Origin: an uncultured Cyclobacteriaceae bacterium
GTDB lineage: Bacteria > Bacteroidota > Bacteroidia > Cytophagales > Cyclobacteriaceae
Length of the DNA stretch: 64,000 nt
Assembly (NCBI GenBank): GCA_905479015.1
Contig: CAJQKV010000002.1
Span: 1 to 64,000 of the forward strand
Direction of reading: 5' to 3'
A program made the position numbers and the translations under genes. The number at the start of each line of letters is the position of its first letter. The stretch's first letter is position 1. Of this stretch, positions 51,731-61,887 are shown piece by piece. The notes below the pieces were generated by a model. The model saw only the letters and a program-made list of their open reading frames with translations. It had not been told where the DNA came from and did not search any database.

Positions 51731-52762
51731 ATGTCAGATACATCACAAGCGCTTATTGAGGAAGAACTGTTTGAACATTTCAGGATCATTGTTGATCCAA
51801 AACAAGGCCCTGTTCGGATCGATAAGTTTTTAATGGAAAAATTACCAGATTTAACCAGAACTCAAATTCAAGATTTCATTAAATCAGGATGGATCACTGT
51901 CAACCGTGAAGCGGTAAAAGCCAATTACAAAGTGCGTCCCAAGGACGAATTGGTGGTACTGATGCCAGAGCCACAGCGAGAGGAGGAAATCATTGCTGAA
52001 GATTTACCTTTAGACATTCGATTTGAGGATCCAGAGTTGTTAATTGTACATAAGGCAGCAGGTATGGTGGTTCATCCAGCCTATAAAAACTGGTCTGGCA
52101 CCTTAGTCAACGCTTTATTATGGCATTTTAAACACCTGCCAGAAATGCGAGGCAATGAAGGAAGACCTGGGTTGGTTCATCGGATTGATAAGGATACCTC
52201 GGGCTTATTGGTCATTGCTAAATCTGAAAAAGCCATGAAAGGCTTGGCTAAACAATTTTATGATCATTCGATTGACCGCACCTATTACGCCCTGGTCTGG
52301 GGGGAACCGGTACCCGCTGAGGGGACCATTGATGTTCAGCTGGGGAGGAGTTTCAAGGACCGCAGGTTGACGACGGCTTTTCCAGAAGGAGATTTTGGTC
52401 GTCGCGCGGTAACTCATTACAAAACATTACAATCTTTTCGGTATGTCAGTTTGATTCAGTGCAATTTAGAAACTGGGCGGACCCATCAAATCAGGGCCCA
52501 TATGAAGTATATCGGGCATCCCATATTTAATGATGCCACTTATGGAGGGGATCAAATTTTAAAAGGGACCCTCTTCACCAAATACAAACAATTTGTTCAG
52601 AATTGTTTTAAAATCATGCCTCGACAAGCCCTGCATGCTAAAACACTGGGGTTTGTACATCCGGTGACCGAAGAAGCAGTGAGATTAGACTCGGACTTGC
52701 CCGCAGATTTTACAGAGGTTCTGGCCAAATGGGAGCGTTATGTTAATTATATTGAAGATTAG
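51731..52762 (+). CDS. rluD: RluA-family pseudouridine synthase (RluD-like)
   Basis: A 343-residue protein with an N-terminal S4 domain (RIDKFLMEKLPDLTRTQIQ, about 30-85) and a RluA catalytic domain. The catalytic Asp is in the HRIDKDTSGLLV motif near 155; other blocks are DIRFEDPELLIVHKAAGMVV and TGRTHQIRAHMKYIGHPI. S4 plus this layout is the RluD/RluC type, modifying uridines in 23S rRNA. RluD is the usual assignment in Bacteroidota, but the exact sites are inferred. It overlaps the convergent GH3 gene by 20 bp. Confidence 0.9.
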   Translation: MSDTSQALIEEELFEHFRIIVDPKQGPVRIDKFLMEKLPDLTRTQIQDFIKSGWITVNREAVKANYKVRPKDELVVLMPEPQREEEIIAEDLPLDIRFEDPELLIVHKAAGMVVHPAYKNWSGTLVNALLWHFKHLPEMRGNEGRPGLVHRIDKDTSGLLVIAKSEKAMKGLAKQFYDHSIDRTYYALVWGEPVPAEGTIDVQLGRSFKDRRLTTAFPEGDFGRRAVTHYKTLQSFRYVSLIQCNLETGRTHQIRAHMKYIGHPIFNDATYGGDQILKGTLFTKYKQFVQNCFKIMPRQALHAKTLGFVHPVTEEAVRLDSDLPADFTEVLAKWERYVNYIED

Positions 52763-54281
52763 GATGACCAATAAGGGCCAAAATCTCGTCTAAATACATA
52801 CGATCGTTGGCCAATCTGGGGACTTTATTTTGTCCCCCTAGTTTACCCCTAGATTTCATCCAGGTATGGAAAACACCAGCAGCTACAGGATATACAACGG
52901 GCGCTATCAGGGCTAAATCTTTATGACGCTTGGCATCATAATCTGAATTAATCTCGCGAAGCACCTCATCTAGTATCTGGGTAAACCGATCTAAGTCATC
53001 GGGGGCTCTTTGGAATTCAATGACCCATTCATGGCCTCCTTTTTTATTTTTCTCTAAATATTTTGGACCCGCAGTGAAATTACTGATTTCAGCATTGGTT
53101 TTAAGACAAGCGACAGACATCGCTTTTTCAGCGTTCCAGATCATCAGCTCTTCTCCAAAAGCATTGATGAAATGCTTAGTGCGTCCTGTTATGCGAATGC
53201 GGTGTGGATTTATGGAGGTAAATGTGATTGTATCTCCAATCTTATACCTCCAAAGACCGGCATTGGTTGTGATGAGGAGGGCATATACTTGATTGATTTT
53301 AACTTGGCTAATGTCCAGTGCTTGGGGCTGTTCTTCTTGGATTTGATCAAAAGGAATGAACTCATAAAAAATACCGTAGTCAAGCATGAGCAGCATATCT
53401 TTTGAATCTACCTGATCTTGAATACCAAAAAATCCTTCGGAAGCATTGTATGTTTCTACGTAATGCATGCCAGTACTCGGAATCAGTCTTTTGAATTGAG
53501 GCTCATAAGGGCCAAAAGCCACGGCGCCATGGAAAAAAACTTCAAGATTAGGCCAGATATCTAATATACTTTCTACTTTTTTTTCCTTTAGAATTTTTTC
53601 TAACAAAACCAGGGTCCAGGTGGGGACACCCGAGATACTGGTGACATTTTCATCGATACAGGAATGGATCATTTTTTCTAATTTTTCCTCCCATTCATCC
53701 ATTAGGGCAATTTCTAAACTCGGTGTTCTCACCAATTGTGCCCACCAAGGGAGGTTACTGATCAGCACGGCAGAGACATCTCCATAAAAGGAATTGCTGT
53801 TTTGGTTGAGCTGATTAACCTGACGACTGCCTCCAATGACCAAACTTTTGCCGGTAAACATTTTGGTGTTTTCAAAGTTGTTGAAATAGATAGACAATAG
53901 ATCTTTGCCTCCTTTGATATGACAGTCTTGCAAGGCCTCATTAGAAACAGGAATAAATTTACTTCTTGCGTTGGTAGTTCCAGAAGATTTGGCAAACCAT
54001 TTAATTTCTGAGGGCCAAAGCACATTTTGCTCACCATGCATGATGCGGTCAATGTAGGGAAAAAGGTCTTGATAGTTCTGTATGGGAATTTGCTCTTGAA
54101 AACTCTTGAGGGTCTTGATATCTGAAAATTTATGCTTCAGTCCATAAACGGTTTTAGAACCTTTTTTTACTAAAGCCTCCATCAACTCTGTTTGTACCTC
54201 ATAAGGATATTTTTGAAAGAGTTCAATCTGATGAATTCTTTTTTTCATTACCCAAGTAAAGATGGAGTTAAAGAGGGCCAC
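52743..54281 (-). CDS. GH3-family protein (acyl-adenylate/amide synthetase-like)
   Basis: A 512-residue protein of the GH3 family, first known from plant auxin and jasmonate conjugating enzymes. The adenylate-forming phosphate loop is in KWFAKSSGTTNARSKFIPVS near 90-109; later blocks are ETYNASEGFFGIQD and GLWRYKIGDTITFT. Plant members join amino acids to carboxylic acids. The bacterial function is not established here. It starts 1 nt after the lptB stop, in a recJ-lptB-GH3 run. Confidence 0.9.
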   Translation of the reverse strand: MALFNSIFTWVMKKRIHQIELFQKYPYEVQTELMEALVKKGSKTVYGLKHKFSDIKTLKSFQEQIPIQNYQDLFPYIDRIMHGEQNVLWPSEIKWFAKSSGTTNARSKFIPVSNEALQDCHIKGGKDLLSIYFNNFENTKMFTGKSLVIGGSRQVNQLNQNSNSFYGDVSAVLISNLPWWAQLVRTPSLEIALMDEWEEKLEKMIHSCIDENVTSISGVPTWTLVLLEKILKEKKVESILDIWPNLEVFFHGAVAFGPYEPQFKRLIPSTGMHYVETYNASEGFFGIQDQVDSKDMLLMLDYGIFYEFIPFDQIQEEQPQALDISQVKINQVYALLITTNAGLWRYKIGDTITFTSINPHRIRITGRTKHFINAFGEELMIWNAEKAMSVACLKTNAEISNFTAGPKYLEKNKKGGHEWVIEFQRAPDDLDRFTQILDEVLREINSDYDAKRHKDLALIAPVVYPVAAGVFHTWMKSRGKLGGQNKVPRLANDRMYLDEILALIGHPNLQYN

Positions 54282-54282
54282 G

Positions 54283-55017
54283 TTATACTTTGCGTTTTAA
54301 TTCAAAATGTTGGCCTAAATAAACGCGCCGAACTTGCTCATCATTGGCGAGTTCTTCAGCGGTTCCTGCCTTAAGTAAGGCGCCTTCAAACATCAGGTAG
54401 GCTCTATCTGTGATGGACAGGGTTTCGTTTACATTGTGGTCAGTAATTAAAATGCCGATATTTTTTTCTTTGAGGCGACTCACAATACCTTGAATTTCTT
54501 CCACCGCGATGGGATCGACGCCAGCAAAAGGCTCATCTAAAAGCACAAATTTGGGATCAACAGCCAGGGCACGTGCAATTTCTGTTCTGCGGCGTTCTCC
54601 GCCTGAGAGCACCATACCCTGATTTTTACGAACATGGTTGAGACTGAACTCGCTGAGTAAAGATTCTAGTTTTTCTCTCTGATCCGACCTGCTCAATTTT
54701 GTCATCTCTAGCACCGCCAATATATTGTCTTCTACCGAAAGGTTTCTAAAGACAGAAGCTTCTTGAGCGAGATAGCCAATTCCCAATTTGGCCCGCCGGT
54801 ACATGGCCAGACCTGTGATGTCTTGATCGTCTAAAAAGATGTGACCATCATTGGGTTTGATGAGGCCAACAATCATGTAAAAAGAAGTGGTTTTCCCAGC
54901 GCCATTAGGGCCCAGTAAACCCACGATTTCGCCTTGTTTTACCGATACGGAAACTTGATTGACTACATTTCTTCCTTTGTATTTTTTGACAAGATTTTCG
55001 GCCCTTAGTTCCATCAT
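54283..55017 (-). CDS. lptB: LPS export ABC transporter ATP-binding protein
   Basis: A 244-residue ABC ATPase with Walker [18 protein letters not shown], the Q-loop region [19 protein letters not shown], the signature [16 protein letters not shown], Walker [20 protein letters not shown] and the H-loop ITDHNVNET. The C-terminal [14 protein letters not shown] is a hallmark of LptB rather than amino-acid ABC ATPases. It powers lipopolysaccharide extraction with LptF/G (not in the window). It lies between recJ and the GH3 gene with 10-nt and 1-nt gaps. Confidence 0.96.
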   Translation of the reverse strand: MMELRAENLVKKYKGRNVVNQVSVSVKQGEIVGLLGPNGAGKTTSFYMIVGLIKPNDGHIFLDDQDITGLAMYRRAKLGIGYLAQEASVFRNLSVEDNILAVLEMTKLSRSDQREKLESLLSEFSLNHVRKNQGMVLSGGERRRTEIARALAVDPKFVLLDEPFAGVDPIAVEEIQGIVSRLKEKNIGILITDHNVNETLSITDRAYLMFEGALLKAGTAEELANDEQVRRVYLGQHFELKRKV

Positions 55018-55027
55018 AAAATGTAAA

Positions 55028-56728
55028 TTAATTATAGAATTTGATATCCTTGACGATTAGCTGCAGTCTTTTTCTTCCTCGGAATTCATTTAAGTCAATG
55101 TGATAGGCCATTCGAAAACTTTCTGCTGCTAAAATAGAGGCTTCTAGGCCCCCCAGACCAAACGCAATGGCCTCTATAGGGACCTCTGTATCTCCTTGTT
55201 TTACTTGAAGTTTAAGATGCTTTTCTTTGATTATTTTCGGACTTCCTACCAGTTTGACATGTTCTGTGACAAAAACAGGTTGCATGTTTTGAGGCCCAAA
55301 TGGGGTCATTTGATTGAGGATGTTGAAATTTTTAAAATGGATAAAATCAAGAGGGACTTGGGCATCCACAATTAATTTGGGCCTTTCCGAGTCTGGAGGA
55401 ATCGTGTTTTTGACAATTTCTTCAAACCGCTCTTTAAAGAGGTCTACGTTATTCAAGGCTAAAGACATGCCAGCGGCAAATGCGTGGCCACCGTATTGCA
55501 AGAGTAGATCTGCACATTTGCCCAGTGCAGCATGGATGTCAAAGCCTTCTATTGAGCGAGCAGAACCCGTAGCTATCCCATTACTTTCTGTTAAAATGAT
55601 GGTAGGCCTGAAATAATGTTCAATGCATCGGGATGCGACGATACCCACAATACCCTTGTGCCATTTAGGATTAAAAAGGACCGTACTTTTAGCGGTCTCT
55701 GGAAGCTCTTCATGTATCGTCCGTAAGGCTTCTTCGGTGATCGTCTGATCAATATTTTGCCGTTTTTTATTGACCTCATTGAGCCGTTGCGCAAAATCTT
55801 TCAATTGGACAGGATCCTCATTAATGAGCAGGTCTACGGACTCATGTGCATGTCTTAAACGACCGGCGGCATTGATTCGAGGGCCGATATAAAAAACTAC
55901 GTCAGAGATGCTGATTGGGGCTTTTATCCCAGCGATGTCGATCAACGCCTGGAGACTTTTTAGGGGCTGGCTATTGATTTTTTGCATCCCAAAATAAGCC
56001 AGAATACGATTTTCTCCTACCATTGGGACAATATCAGATGCGATGCTAACGGCAACTAGGTCGAGGTATTTAAAAAGAGACCCAAGGTCAAGTGTATGCT
56101 GTAGACAAAACCCTTGCAAAAGCTTGAATCCTACGCCACAGCCGCTGAGTTCTTTGAAAGGGTAGCGACAGTCTTTTCTTTTGGGATCAAGGACGGCATA
56201 GGCTTTGGGAAGAATACTTCCTGGAATATGATGGTCACAAATGATTAAATCGAGGCCCTTTTTTTTGGAAAGGTCTGCCATGTTTAGGGCACGGATACCA
56301 CAATCAAGTGCGATGATCAATTGGCAATCGATCGACGCGGCATATTCGATGCCTTTTTCCGAGATTCCGTAACCCTCTGTGTAACGATCAGGGATATAAA
56401 AGCGAATATTTTCAGTATGATTTTTTAAGAAGGAATACATCAACGCCACCGAAGTGGTGCCGTCAACATCGTAATCACCATAGATTAAAATGCTTTCATT
56501 TCGGGCCAATGCATCCGAGAGCCGATTTACTGCCAGGCCCAGATCTTTCATTAAAAAGGGATCATGGAGCGTGTCTAGGGAGGGACGAAAGAAGGAGCGC
56601 GCTTTTTCAAAATCAGTGATGCCGCGATTGATTAAGAGGCCGCCTAAGGTGGGATGTATATTGAGCTGGGCGCCCAATGATTTCGCTTGGGGCTCATTAA
56701 TTTCGGAAAGATCCCATTTTTTGTCCAT
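55028..56728 (-). CDS. recJ: Single-stranded-DNA-specific exonuclease RecJ
   Basis: Start chosen at ATG 56728 ([16 protein letters not shown]); a TTG nine bases further upstream is the alternative. The 566-residue protein has the DHH phosphoesterase motifs [17 protein letters not shown] and [10 protein letters not shown], the DHHA1 domain with [18 protein letters not shown] and [13 protein letters not shown], and a C-terminal OB-like domain. It degrades single-stranded DNA 5' to 3' in recombination and mismatch repair. It heads the recJ-lptB-GH3 run. Confidence 0.96.
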   Translation of the reverse strand: MDKKWDLSEINEPQAKSLGAQLNIHPTLGGLLINRGITDFEKARSFFRPSLDTLHDPFLMKDLGLAVNRLSDALARNESILIYGDYDVDGTTSVALMYSFLKNHTENIRFYIPDRYTEGYGISEKGIEYAASIDCQLIIALDCGIRALNMADLSKKKGLDLIICDHHIPGSILPKAYAVLDPKRKDCRYPFKELSGCGVGFKLLQGFCLQHTLDLGSLFKYLDLVAVSIASDIVPMVGENRILAYFGMQKINSQPLKSLQALIDIAGIKAPISISDVVFYIGPRINAAGRLRHAHESVDLLINEDPVQLKDFAQRLNEVNKKRQNIDQTITEEALRTIHEELPETAKSTVLFNPKWHKGIVGIVASRCIEHYFRPTIILTESNGIATGSARSIEGFDIHAALGKCADLLLQYGGHAFAAGMSLALNNVDLFKERFEEIVKNTIPPDSERPKLIVDAQVPLDFIHFKNFNILNQMTPFGPQNMQPVFVTEHVKLVGSPKIIKEKHLKLQVKQGDTEVPIEAIAFGLGGLEASILAAESFRMAYHIDLNEFRGRKRLQLIVKDIKFYN

Positions 56729-56800
56729 AGAGGTCAAATATTATGTATTAAGTTGGGTAAACCTAGAATAAAAATTAAGATCTCACCGATGGGCTTTAAA

Positions 56801-57514
56801 ATGATCAATATTTTAACGAAATTTAGAGAAAATATGGATATCCCAATCAATCAAATTTGGAATTTTATAGCGTTGCGCACTGCGGATACACCTAAGCAGC
56901 GGTATTCATTGCATGCTGCTCACGTCATCATGGTAGGATTAGATGCCCACTCGATTGCTGAGTTGACCAAAAAAAAGGGATATGACACGGAACTTTTGCC
57001 CTCTTTGTTCACTTATAGAGAAATTTTGTGGCAGCCCAACGTCTTTGAAAAACCACAATTATGTATGCCGGCCATTAGAATATTTAAGGCATTTTGCGAG
57101 GAGAAAGCAGCTGAATACGATCAGGATAAAGGTAAAACTTATGAAATTTACAGTGGCTTATTGAAAGGCCTGGCTGAAAATTGCGTGCGCGCACTCAAAG
57201 ATTTGGAAAAAAAACGGCAACCCGTATCTATCCATAAAGTCTTGAAAGAATTGAGAAAGCGAAGTTTCCCCATCATTAAATTTTTTATAGATCATCCACA
57301 AAACCGAAATGATTATTATCATGAAGCGGTCAACCGGTTAAATTATGCCATTAAGATATCTATAACAGAATTTAATAGCCGATTTACGGAGTTTGAAGAG
57401 CCCTTTTGGAGGGTAGAAAATGAAAAACAAATCCTCAAGAGTGAAACGCGAGCCCCACAAAAAAAACCGGTGACGGAGGAAGACACCTTAGATGAAGAAA
57501 AAGCAATTTTTTGA
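56801..57514 (+). CDS. Conserved-looking protein of unknown function
   Basis: Start taken at ATG 56801 (MINILTKFRENMDI); in-frame ATGs at 56789 and 56834 are also possible. A longer frame to 56687 overlaps recJ antisense and is unlikely. The protein of about 237 residues is predicted to be mostly helical and cytoplasmic, rich in Lys/Glu, with repeated heptad-like stretches (LLKGLAENCVRALKDLEKKR, VLKELRKRSFPIIKFF) and an acidic tail (EEDTLDEEKA). No family or catalytic motif is recognised. It precedes the VTT and hemH genes by 38 nt and may be co-transcribed with them. Confidence 0.7.
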   Translation: MINILTKFRENMDIPINQIWNFIALRTADTPKQRYSLHAAHVIMVGLDAHSIAELTKKKGYDTELLPSLFTYREILWQPNVFEKPQLCMPAIRIFKAFCEEKAAEYDQDKGKTYEIYSGLLKGLAENCVRALKDLEKKRQPVSIHKVLKELRKRSFPIIKFFIDHPQNRNDYYHEAVNRLNYAIKISITEFNSRFTEFEEPFWRVENEKQILKSETRAPQKKPVTEEDTLDEEKAIF

Positions 57515-57552
57515 GAAACTTTTTAACGAGGGATTAAGTTTTTAAATCAGAG

Positions 57553-58134
57553 ATGAACCAAGAAGCCACTCATAAAACAACATTTTTATTAAAAAATTTG
57601 GCCAAAGGCATCCTTTGGTTGGGTGTACTGGTTGTGGGCTATATGATCATCCAAAAATATTTTGGCTTTGATTTAAAAGTTTTTTTGGGACCCCTATATG
57701 ACCATACCTTGGTGATTTATTTTATCTTTCTCGTCTCGGAATTGATCTTTGGAATTATTCCACCGGAATTTTTTATGTTTTGGGCCGCGAGTAAAAACCT
57801 CTGGCTGTTATACCTTCAACATGTGACTGCCTTGATGTTCATTTCCTATCTTGCGGGCATTATTGGATATTTGATTGGGGCAAAATTTGGAGACTCAAAA
57901 TTTTATAGGCTCTTAAGAAGAAAACGCCTAGGAAAGTTTGAAAAATATTTCCATCAATTTGGTGGATTTCTTGTAATCGTTGCTGCCCTGACGCCGATTC
58001 CTTTTTCAGGAATTTGTATGTTGGTGGGATCTGTAAAATATGATTTTAAAAAATTTATCTGGATTTCTATGTCAAGATTTATGAGGTTTATTTTGTACGC
58101 AGCCATCGTTTGGGAGGCTAATTTGTTAAGTTAA
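57553..58134 (+). CDS. VTT-domain (SNARE-associated/DedA-like) membrane protein, YqaA type
   Basis: A 193-residue polytopic membrane protein. The VTT domain shows SELIFGIIPPEFFMFWAA, then SYLAGIIGYLIGAKFGDSKF and, after a basic loop (RRKRLGKFEKYFHQFGG), ALTPIPFSGICMLVG. Relatives act in lipid scrambling and membrane homeostasis; the exact role here is unknown. Its stop abuts the hemH ATG without a gap, implying coupled translation. Confidence 0.85.
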   Translation: MNQEATHKTTFLLKNLAKGILWLGVLVVGYMIIQKYFGFDLKVFLGPLYDHTLVIYFIFLVSELIFGIIPPEFFMFWAASKNLWLLYLQHVTALMFISYLAGIIGYLIGAKFGDSKFYRLLRRKRLGKFEKYFHQFGGFLVIVAALTPIPFSGICMLVGSVKYDFKKFIWISMSRFMRFILYAAIVWEANLLS

Positions 58135-59142
58135 ATGGGGAAAATAGGGGTATTATTAGTGAATTTGGGAACTCCAGATTCAACCAAGGTGTCAGATGTA
58201 AGAAAGTATTTGAGAGAGTTTCTCATGGATAAAAGGGTGGTAGATATTCCTTACGTACTGAGATGGATTTTAGTCAATTTAATCATCGCTATTTTTAGAG
58301 CGCCCAAATCAGCAGCAGAATATCGAAAATTGTTTACCGAACGGGGCTCTCCGCTCAAATTTTATACCGAAGACCTTACGGCGATGGTACAGAAGAAGCT
58401 ATCGAAGAATTATGTAGTCGAGTTTGGGATGAGATACCAAAGCCCTTCTATTGAAGAGGCCATCAAAAGACTCATGGATCAACACGTTTCTGAGATTAAA
58501 GTGATCCCATTATTTCCTCAGTATGCTTCTGCAACTACTGGATCAGTGATAGAGAAAGTGATGGAGCTGACCATGCAATGGCAAATCATTCCAAAAATAA
58601 GTTTTGTGTCACAATTTTTTCATCATCCCCTTTTGATTGAGACCGTAGTAGATCAGGCGCAACCTTTTCTCAAGGAAAACGATTATGACCACTATCTGTT
58701 CAGTTACCATGGTTTGCCTGAGCGCCAGATTAGAAAAGGATCCGTAGACAAGCATTGCAAATTGGGATCTTGTTGTGCTGCTTTGGGTCCGAAAAACCAA
58801 TTTTGCTACCGAGCACAATGTTTTGAAACCACCCGACTCATTGCGGATAAAATGAAGATCAGTGAAGACAACTATACGGTTTGCTTCCAGAGTCGATTGG
58901 GTAGAGACGAATGGATCAAGCCTTATGCGGAGGATACCTTAAAAAAATTAGCTGCTGAAGGAAAGAAAAGCATCTTGGTGTTTTCGCCGGCTTTTGTTTC
59001 GGATTGTTTGGAAACAACCATTGAGGTGGGAGAGGAGTATAAAGAAAATTTTATCGAAGCAGGAGGGACAAGATGGGATTTGGTTCCAAGTCTTAATACT
59101 GAATCCAAATGGGTGGATTGTGTGGTAGATATGGTCAAGTAA
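58135..59142 (+). CDS. hemH: Ferrochelatase
   Basis: A 335-residue ferrochelatase that inserts iron into protoporphyrin IX at the end of haem synthesis. Visible motifs are GVLLVNLGTPDSTKVSDVRK near the N-terminus, the catalytic His in FSYHGLPERQIRKGS near 195, and the Glu-containing FVSDCLETTIEVGEEY near 287. A Cys cluster follows the His motif (HCKLGSCCAALG ... FCYRAQC), which could be a metal or disulfide site. It directly abuts the VTT gene. Confidence 0.95.
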   Translation: MGKIGVLLVNLGTPDSTKVSDVRKYLREFLMDKRVVDIPYVLRWILVNLIIAIFRAPKSAAEYRKLFTERGSPLKFYTEDLTAMVQKKLSKNYVVEFGMRYQSPSIEEAIKRLMDQHVSEIKVIPLFPQYASATTGSVIEKVMELTMQWQIIPKISFVSQFFHHPLLIETVVDQAQPFLKENDYDHYLFSYHGLPERQIRKGSVDKHCKLGSCCAALGPKNQFCYRAQCFETTRLIADKMKISEDNYTVCFQSRLGRDEWIKPYAEDTLKKLAAEGKKSILVFSPAFVSDCLETTIEVGEEYKENFIEAGGTRWDLVPSLNTESKWVDCVVDMVK

Positions 59143-59199
59143 TTTGATTAATTGAAAGGTTATTTAAATTAAATGACGGCTTTTTTGTATCTTACTAGT

Positions 59200-60717
59200 A
59201 TGAAAATCACCCTTACTATCTATTCTTTATTGTTGGTAGCAAGCGCAGGGGCGCAAACCGACGTCACCTTATTTGACCGGCACATCGACGCACAAGGGGC
59301 ACATATTGTAGAAGAGTTTGTTTCTTTATTGGAGATCCCCAATGTGGCCTATGATCTTCCCAATATTAACAAAAACGCCCAGTATATCATGGGCGAATTG
59401 ACCCAGCGAGGCGTTTCAACACAATTGTTGGAGCATCCGGGCGTCCCTCCCATCGTCTATGGCTATTTAGCGTCAAAAAAGGCGACCCGAACGCTTGCGT
59501 TTTACGTACATTATGATGGTCAACCCGTAGACAAAACGCGTTGGAAACACGATCCGTGGACGCCTAAAATGTATGATAAATCCTTAGCAGAGGGAGGCGT
59601 AGAGATACCCTTTCCAAAAGAGGGTGAAAAAATAGATCCTTCATCTCGTATTTACGCGAGGTCGGCAGGCGATGATAAGGGCCCTATTATTGGCATCTTG
59701 GCGGCGATTGACGCCATGCAAGCCGAAGGGATTGAGCCCACTTCCAATTTTATTTTTTTCTTTGAAGGGCAAGAGGAGGCAGGATCTGAGCATCTTAGAT
59801 CCTATCTGGAAGATCATTCGGAATTACTTGAAGCGATCGATTTGTGGATGTTCTGTGATGGCCCCATCCACCAGTCGAGAAAACCACAATTGGTTTTTGG
59901 GGTTCGAGGGGTTACGGGATTTGAGGTGACGACTTACGGGTCCAATAGGTCCTTGCACAGTGGCCATTATGGAAATTGGGCTCCGGTGCCGGGACAAATG
60001 TTGTCTTCATTGATTGCCAGCATGAAAGATGAAAACGGGAATGTCTCCATTGAAGGATTTTATGACGACGTGGATCCGCTGACCACCTATGAAATAGAGT
60101 CTATGGCCAACATCCCACAAATTGATGCGCAACTCAAAAAAGAATTAGGGCTGAACGATACGGAGGGATCTGAGACGCTTTACGAACGCCTTTTATACCC
60201 CTCCCTTACCATCAAGGGGATCAATAGTGGTAATGTAGGGACCAAGGCAAGAAATGTCATCCCGGCAAGCGCGACCGCTTCCATAGGCATCCGGCTGGTC
60301 AAAGGAAATGATCCGGATAAAATGATTGATCTTGCAGAAAAGCATATGGTTAAGCAAGGCTATCATATCGTACGGGAAGACCCTGATGAGGCGACCCGTT
60401 TGGCGTATCCTAAAATCGCCAAAGTGGTCAGAGGACATGGTTATCCTGCGGCACGGACGTCTATGAATAACCCATATGCACAACAGATTGTGTCAAGGGT
60501 AAAAGAAGTGGTGGGAGATGATTTGATCTTATTGCCCACGCTTGGGGGTTCATTGCCCTTGTATTTATTTACTGATGTGTTGAAAAAACCCGCGCTGGTT
60601 GTGCCGATTGCCAATCATGACAACAATCAACATGCCGCCAATGAGAATATACGGATAGAAAATCTGTGGTATGGGATTAAACTGATGGGAGCCATCATGA
60701 CCATGGCGCCAGAATAG
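59200..60717 (+). CDS. M20-family dipeptidase, exported
   Basis: Start chosen at ATG 59200, because MKITLTIYSLLLVASAGAQ is a clear signal peptide; the ATG at 59173 would add nine residues before it. The 505-residue protein has the M20 metal sites in order: YVHYDGQPVD, RSAGDDKGPI, the catalytic Glu and ligand in FEGQEEAGSEH, FCDGPIHQ, and the late His in PIANHDNNQHAANE. It is probably a periplasmic or secreted Zn-dependent dipeptidase; substrate unknown. Confidence 0.9.
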   Translation: MKITLTIYSLLLVASAGAQTDVTLFDRHIDAQGAHIVEEFVSLLEIPNVAYDLPNINKNAQYIMGELTQRGVSTQLLEHPGVPPIVYGYLASKKATRTLAFYVHYDGQPVDKTRWKHDPWTPKMYDKSLAEGGVEIPFPKEGEKIDPSSRIYARSAGDDKGPIIGILAAIDAMQAEGIEPTSNFIFFFEGQEEAGSEHLRSYLEDHSELLEAIDLWMFCDGPIHQSRKPQLVFGVRGVTGFEVTTYGSNRSLHSGHYGNWAPVPGQMLSSLIASMKDENGNVSIEGFYDDVDPLTTYEIESMANIPQIDAQLKKELGLNDTEGSETLYERLLYPSLTIKGINSGNVGTKARNVIPASATASIGIRLVKGNDPDKMIDLAEKHMVKQGYHIVREDPDEATRLAYPKIAKVVRGHGYPAARTSMNNPYAQQIVSRVKEVVGDDLILLPTLGGSLPLYLFTDVLKKPALVVPIANHDNNQHAANENIRIENLWYGIKLMGAIMTMAPE

Positions 60718-60733
60718 CAAAATGGGAGATAAA

Positions 60734-61873
60734 TTATTTGGGACGCATCAGCTTGCTGAGGGTCTCTACCGTATAATCAATTTCCTCTAGGTTGTTGTAC
60801 TTACTAAAAGAGAACCTTACGGCACCTCTCTTAGAATCTCGATTCAATTCAGCTAACACATGAGAACCGATATTTGATCCACTAGAGCAGGCGCTTCCAC
60901 CCGAGGCAGAGATTCCAGAGATATCTAAATTAAAAAGGAGCATTTCATTATGGGGTGTGGGCGGCAAACAAACATTTAATATCGTGTACAGGCTCTGATC
61001 AAGATCGGCACATTGCCCATTGAACTGAACGCCAGGAATCTTTTCCACCAATTGATCAATCATGTGTTTTTTTAGCTTTAGGATTTGCGCTTTTTGCACT
61101 TCCAGCTCTTCACAGGCAATTTCTAAGGCTTTGGCAAGTCCCACAATTCCATAAACATTTTCGGTGCCGCCCCGCATGTTTCTTTCTTGTGCCCCTCCGT
61201 TTATAAAGGGTTTGATTTTATGACGGTAATTGACATAAAGAAATCCAACCCCTTTAGGCCCATTGAATTTGTGGGCAGAACCGACTAAAAAATCTACCGG
61301 TAAAAGTGATAAATCGAGGTCAATATGGCCCATGGTTTGTATGGTATCGGTATGAAACAAGGCCTCGTGTTGATGGGCTAAGGTGCCTATTTTCTCTAAG
61401 TCAATGAGATTACCAATTTCATTGTTGGCATGCATAAGGGAGACCAATGTTTTTTTTGAAGGGATCTTCAACAGCGTTTCTAAATGTTCTAGATCAATTT
61501 GACCGGCTTCTTTTAAATTAACAAAGCTTAATTTCAAAGGGTTGCGCTGAGCCAAGAGTTCTGCCGTGTGCAAAACCGCATGATGTTCAATTTTAGAGGT
61601 AATGATGTGATCTACTCCCAGGGTGTTGACACAACCAAAAAGGGCCGAATTATCGGCTTCTGTTCCGCCAGAAGTGAAAAAGAGTTCACCTGGAGATGTT
61701 TTTAATAAAGCAGCGACTTGGCTGCGGGATCTTTCGATATGAGACCTCACCGCTCGACCATGACCATGGATAGAAGAAGGATTTCCAAAATGTTCAAGCA
61801 TCAGCGGTTTCATGGCCTCAAAGACCGTAGGGTCGAGGGGAGTAGTGGCTGCGTTGTCTAAATATACCTTCAT
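60734..61873 (-). CDS. Cysteine desulfurase (NifS/IscS-like)
   Basis: Start chosen at ATG 61873 (MKVYLDNAATTPLDP); the alternative TTG at 61891 overlaps the glmM stop. The 379-residue enzyme has FTSGGTEADNSALFG, HANNEIGN, the PLP Lys in VGSAHKFNGPKGVGFLYV, and the active Cys in ASGGSACSSGSNIGSHVL. It releases sulfur from cysteine for Fe-S clusters or thiolation of RNA. It lies 14 nt downstream of glmM and ends 16 nt from the convergent M20 gene. No Isc/Suf scaffold genes are nearby. Confidence 0.92.
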   Translation of the reverse strand: MKVYLDNAATTPLDPTVFEAMKPLMLEHFGNPSSIHGHGRAVRSHIERSRSQVAALLKTSPGELFFTSGGTEADNSALFGCVNTLGVDHIITSKIEHHAVLHTAELLAQRNPLKLSFVNLKEAGQIDLEHLETLLKIPSKKTLVSLMHANNEIGNLIDLEKIGTLAHQHEALFHTDTIQTMGHIDLDLSLLPVDFLVGSAHKFNGPKGVGFLYVNYRHKIKPFINGGAQERNMRGGTENVYGIVGLAKALEIACEELEVQKAQILKLKKHMIDQLVEKIPGVQFNGQCADLDQSLYTILNVCLPPTPHNEMLLFNLDISGISASGGSACSSGSNIGSHVLAELNRDSKRGAVRFSFSKYNNLEEIDYTVETLSKLMRPK

Positions 61874-61887
61874 CAAGGGTAAATTAA

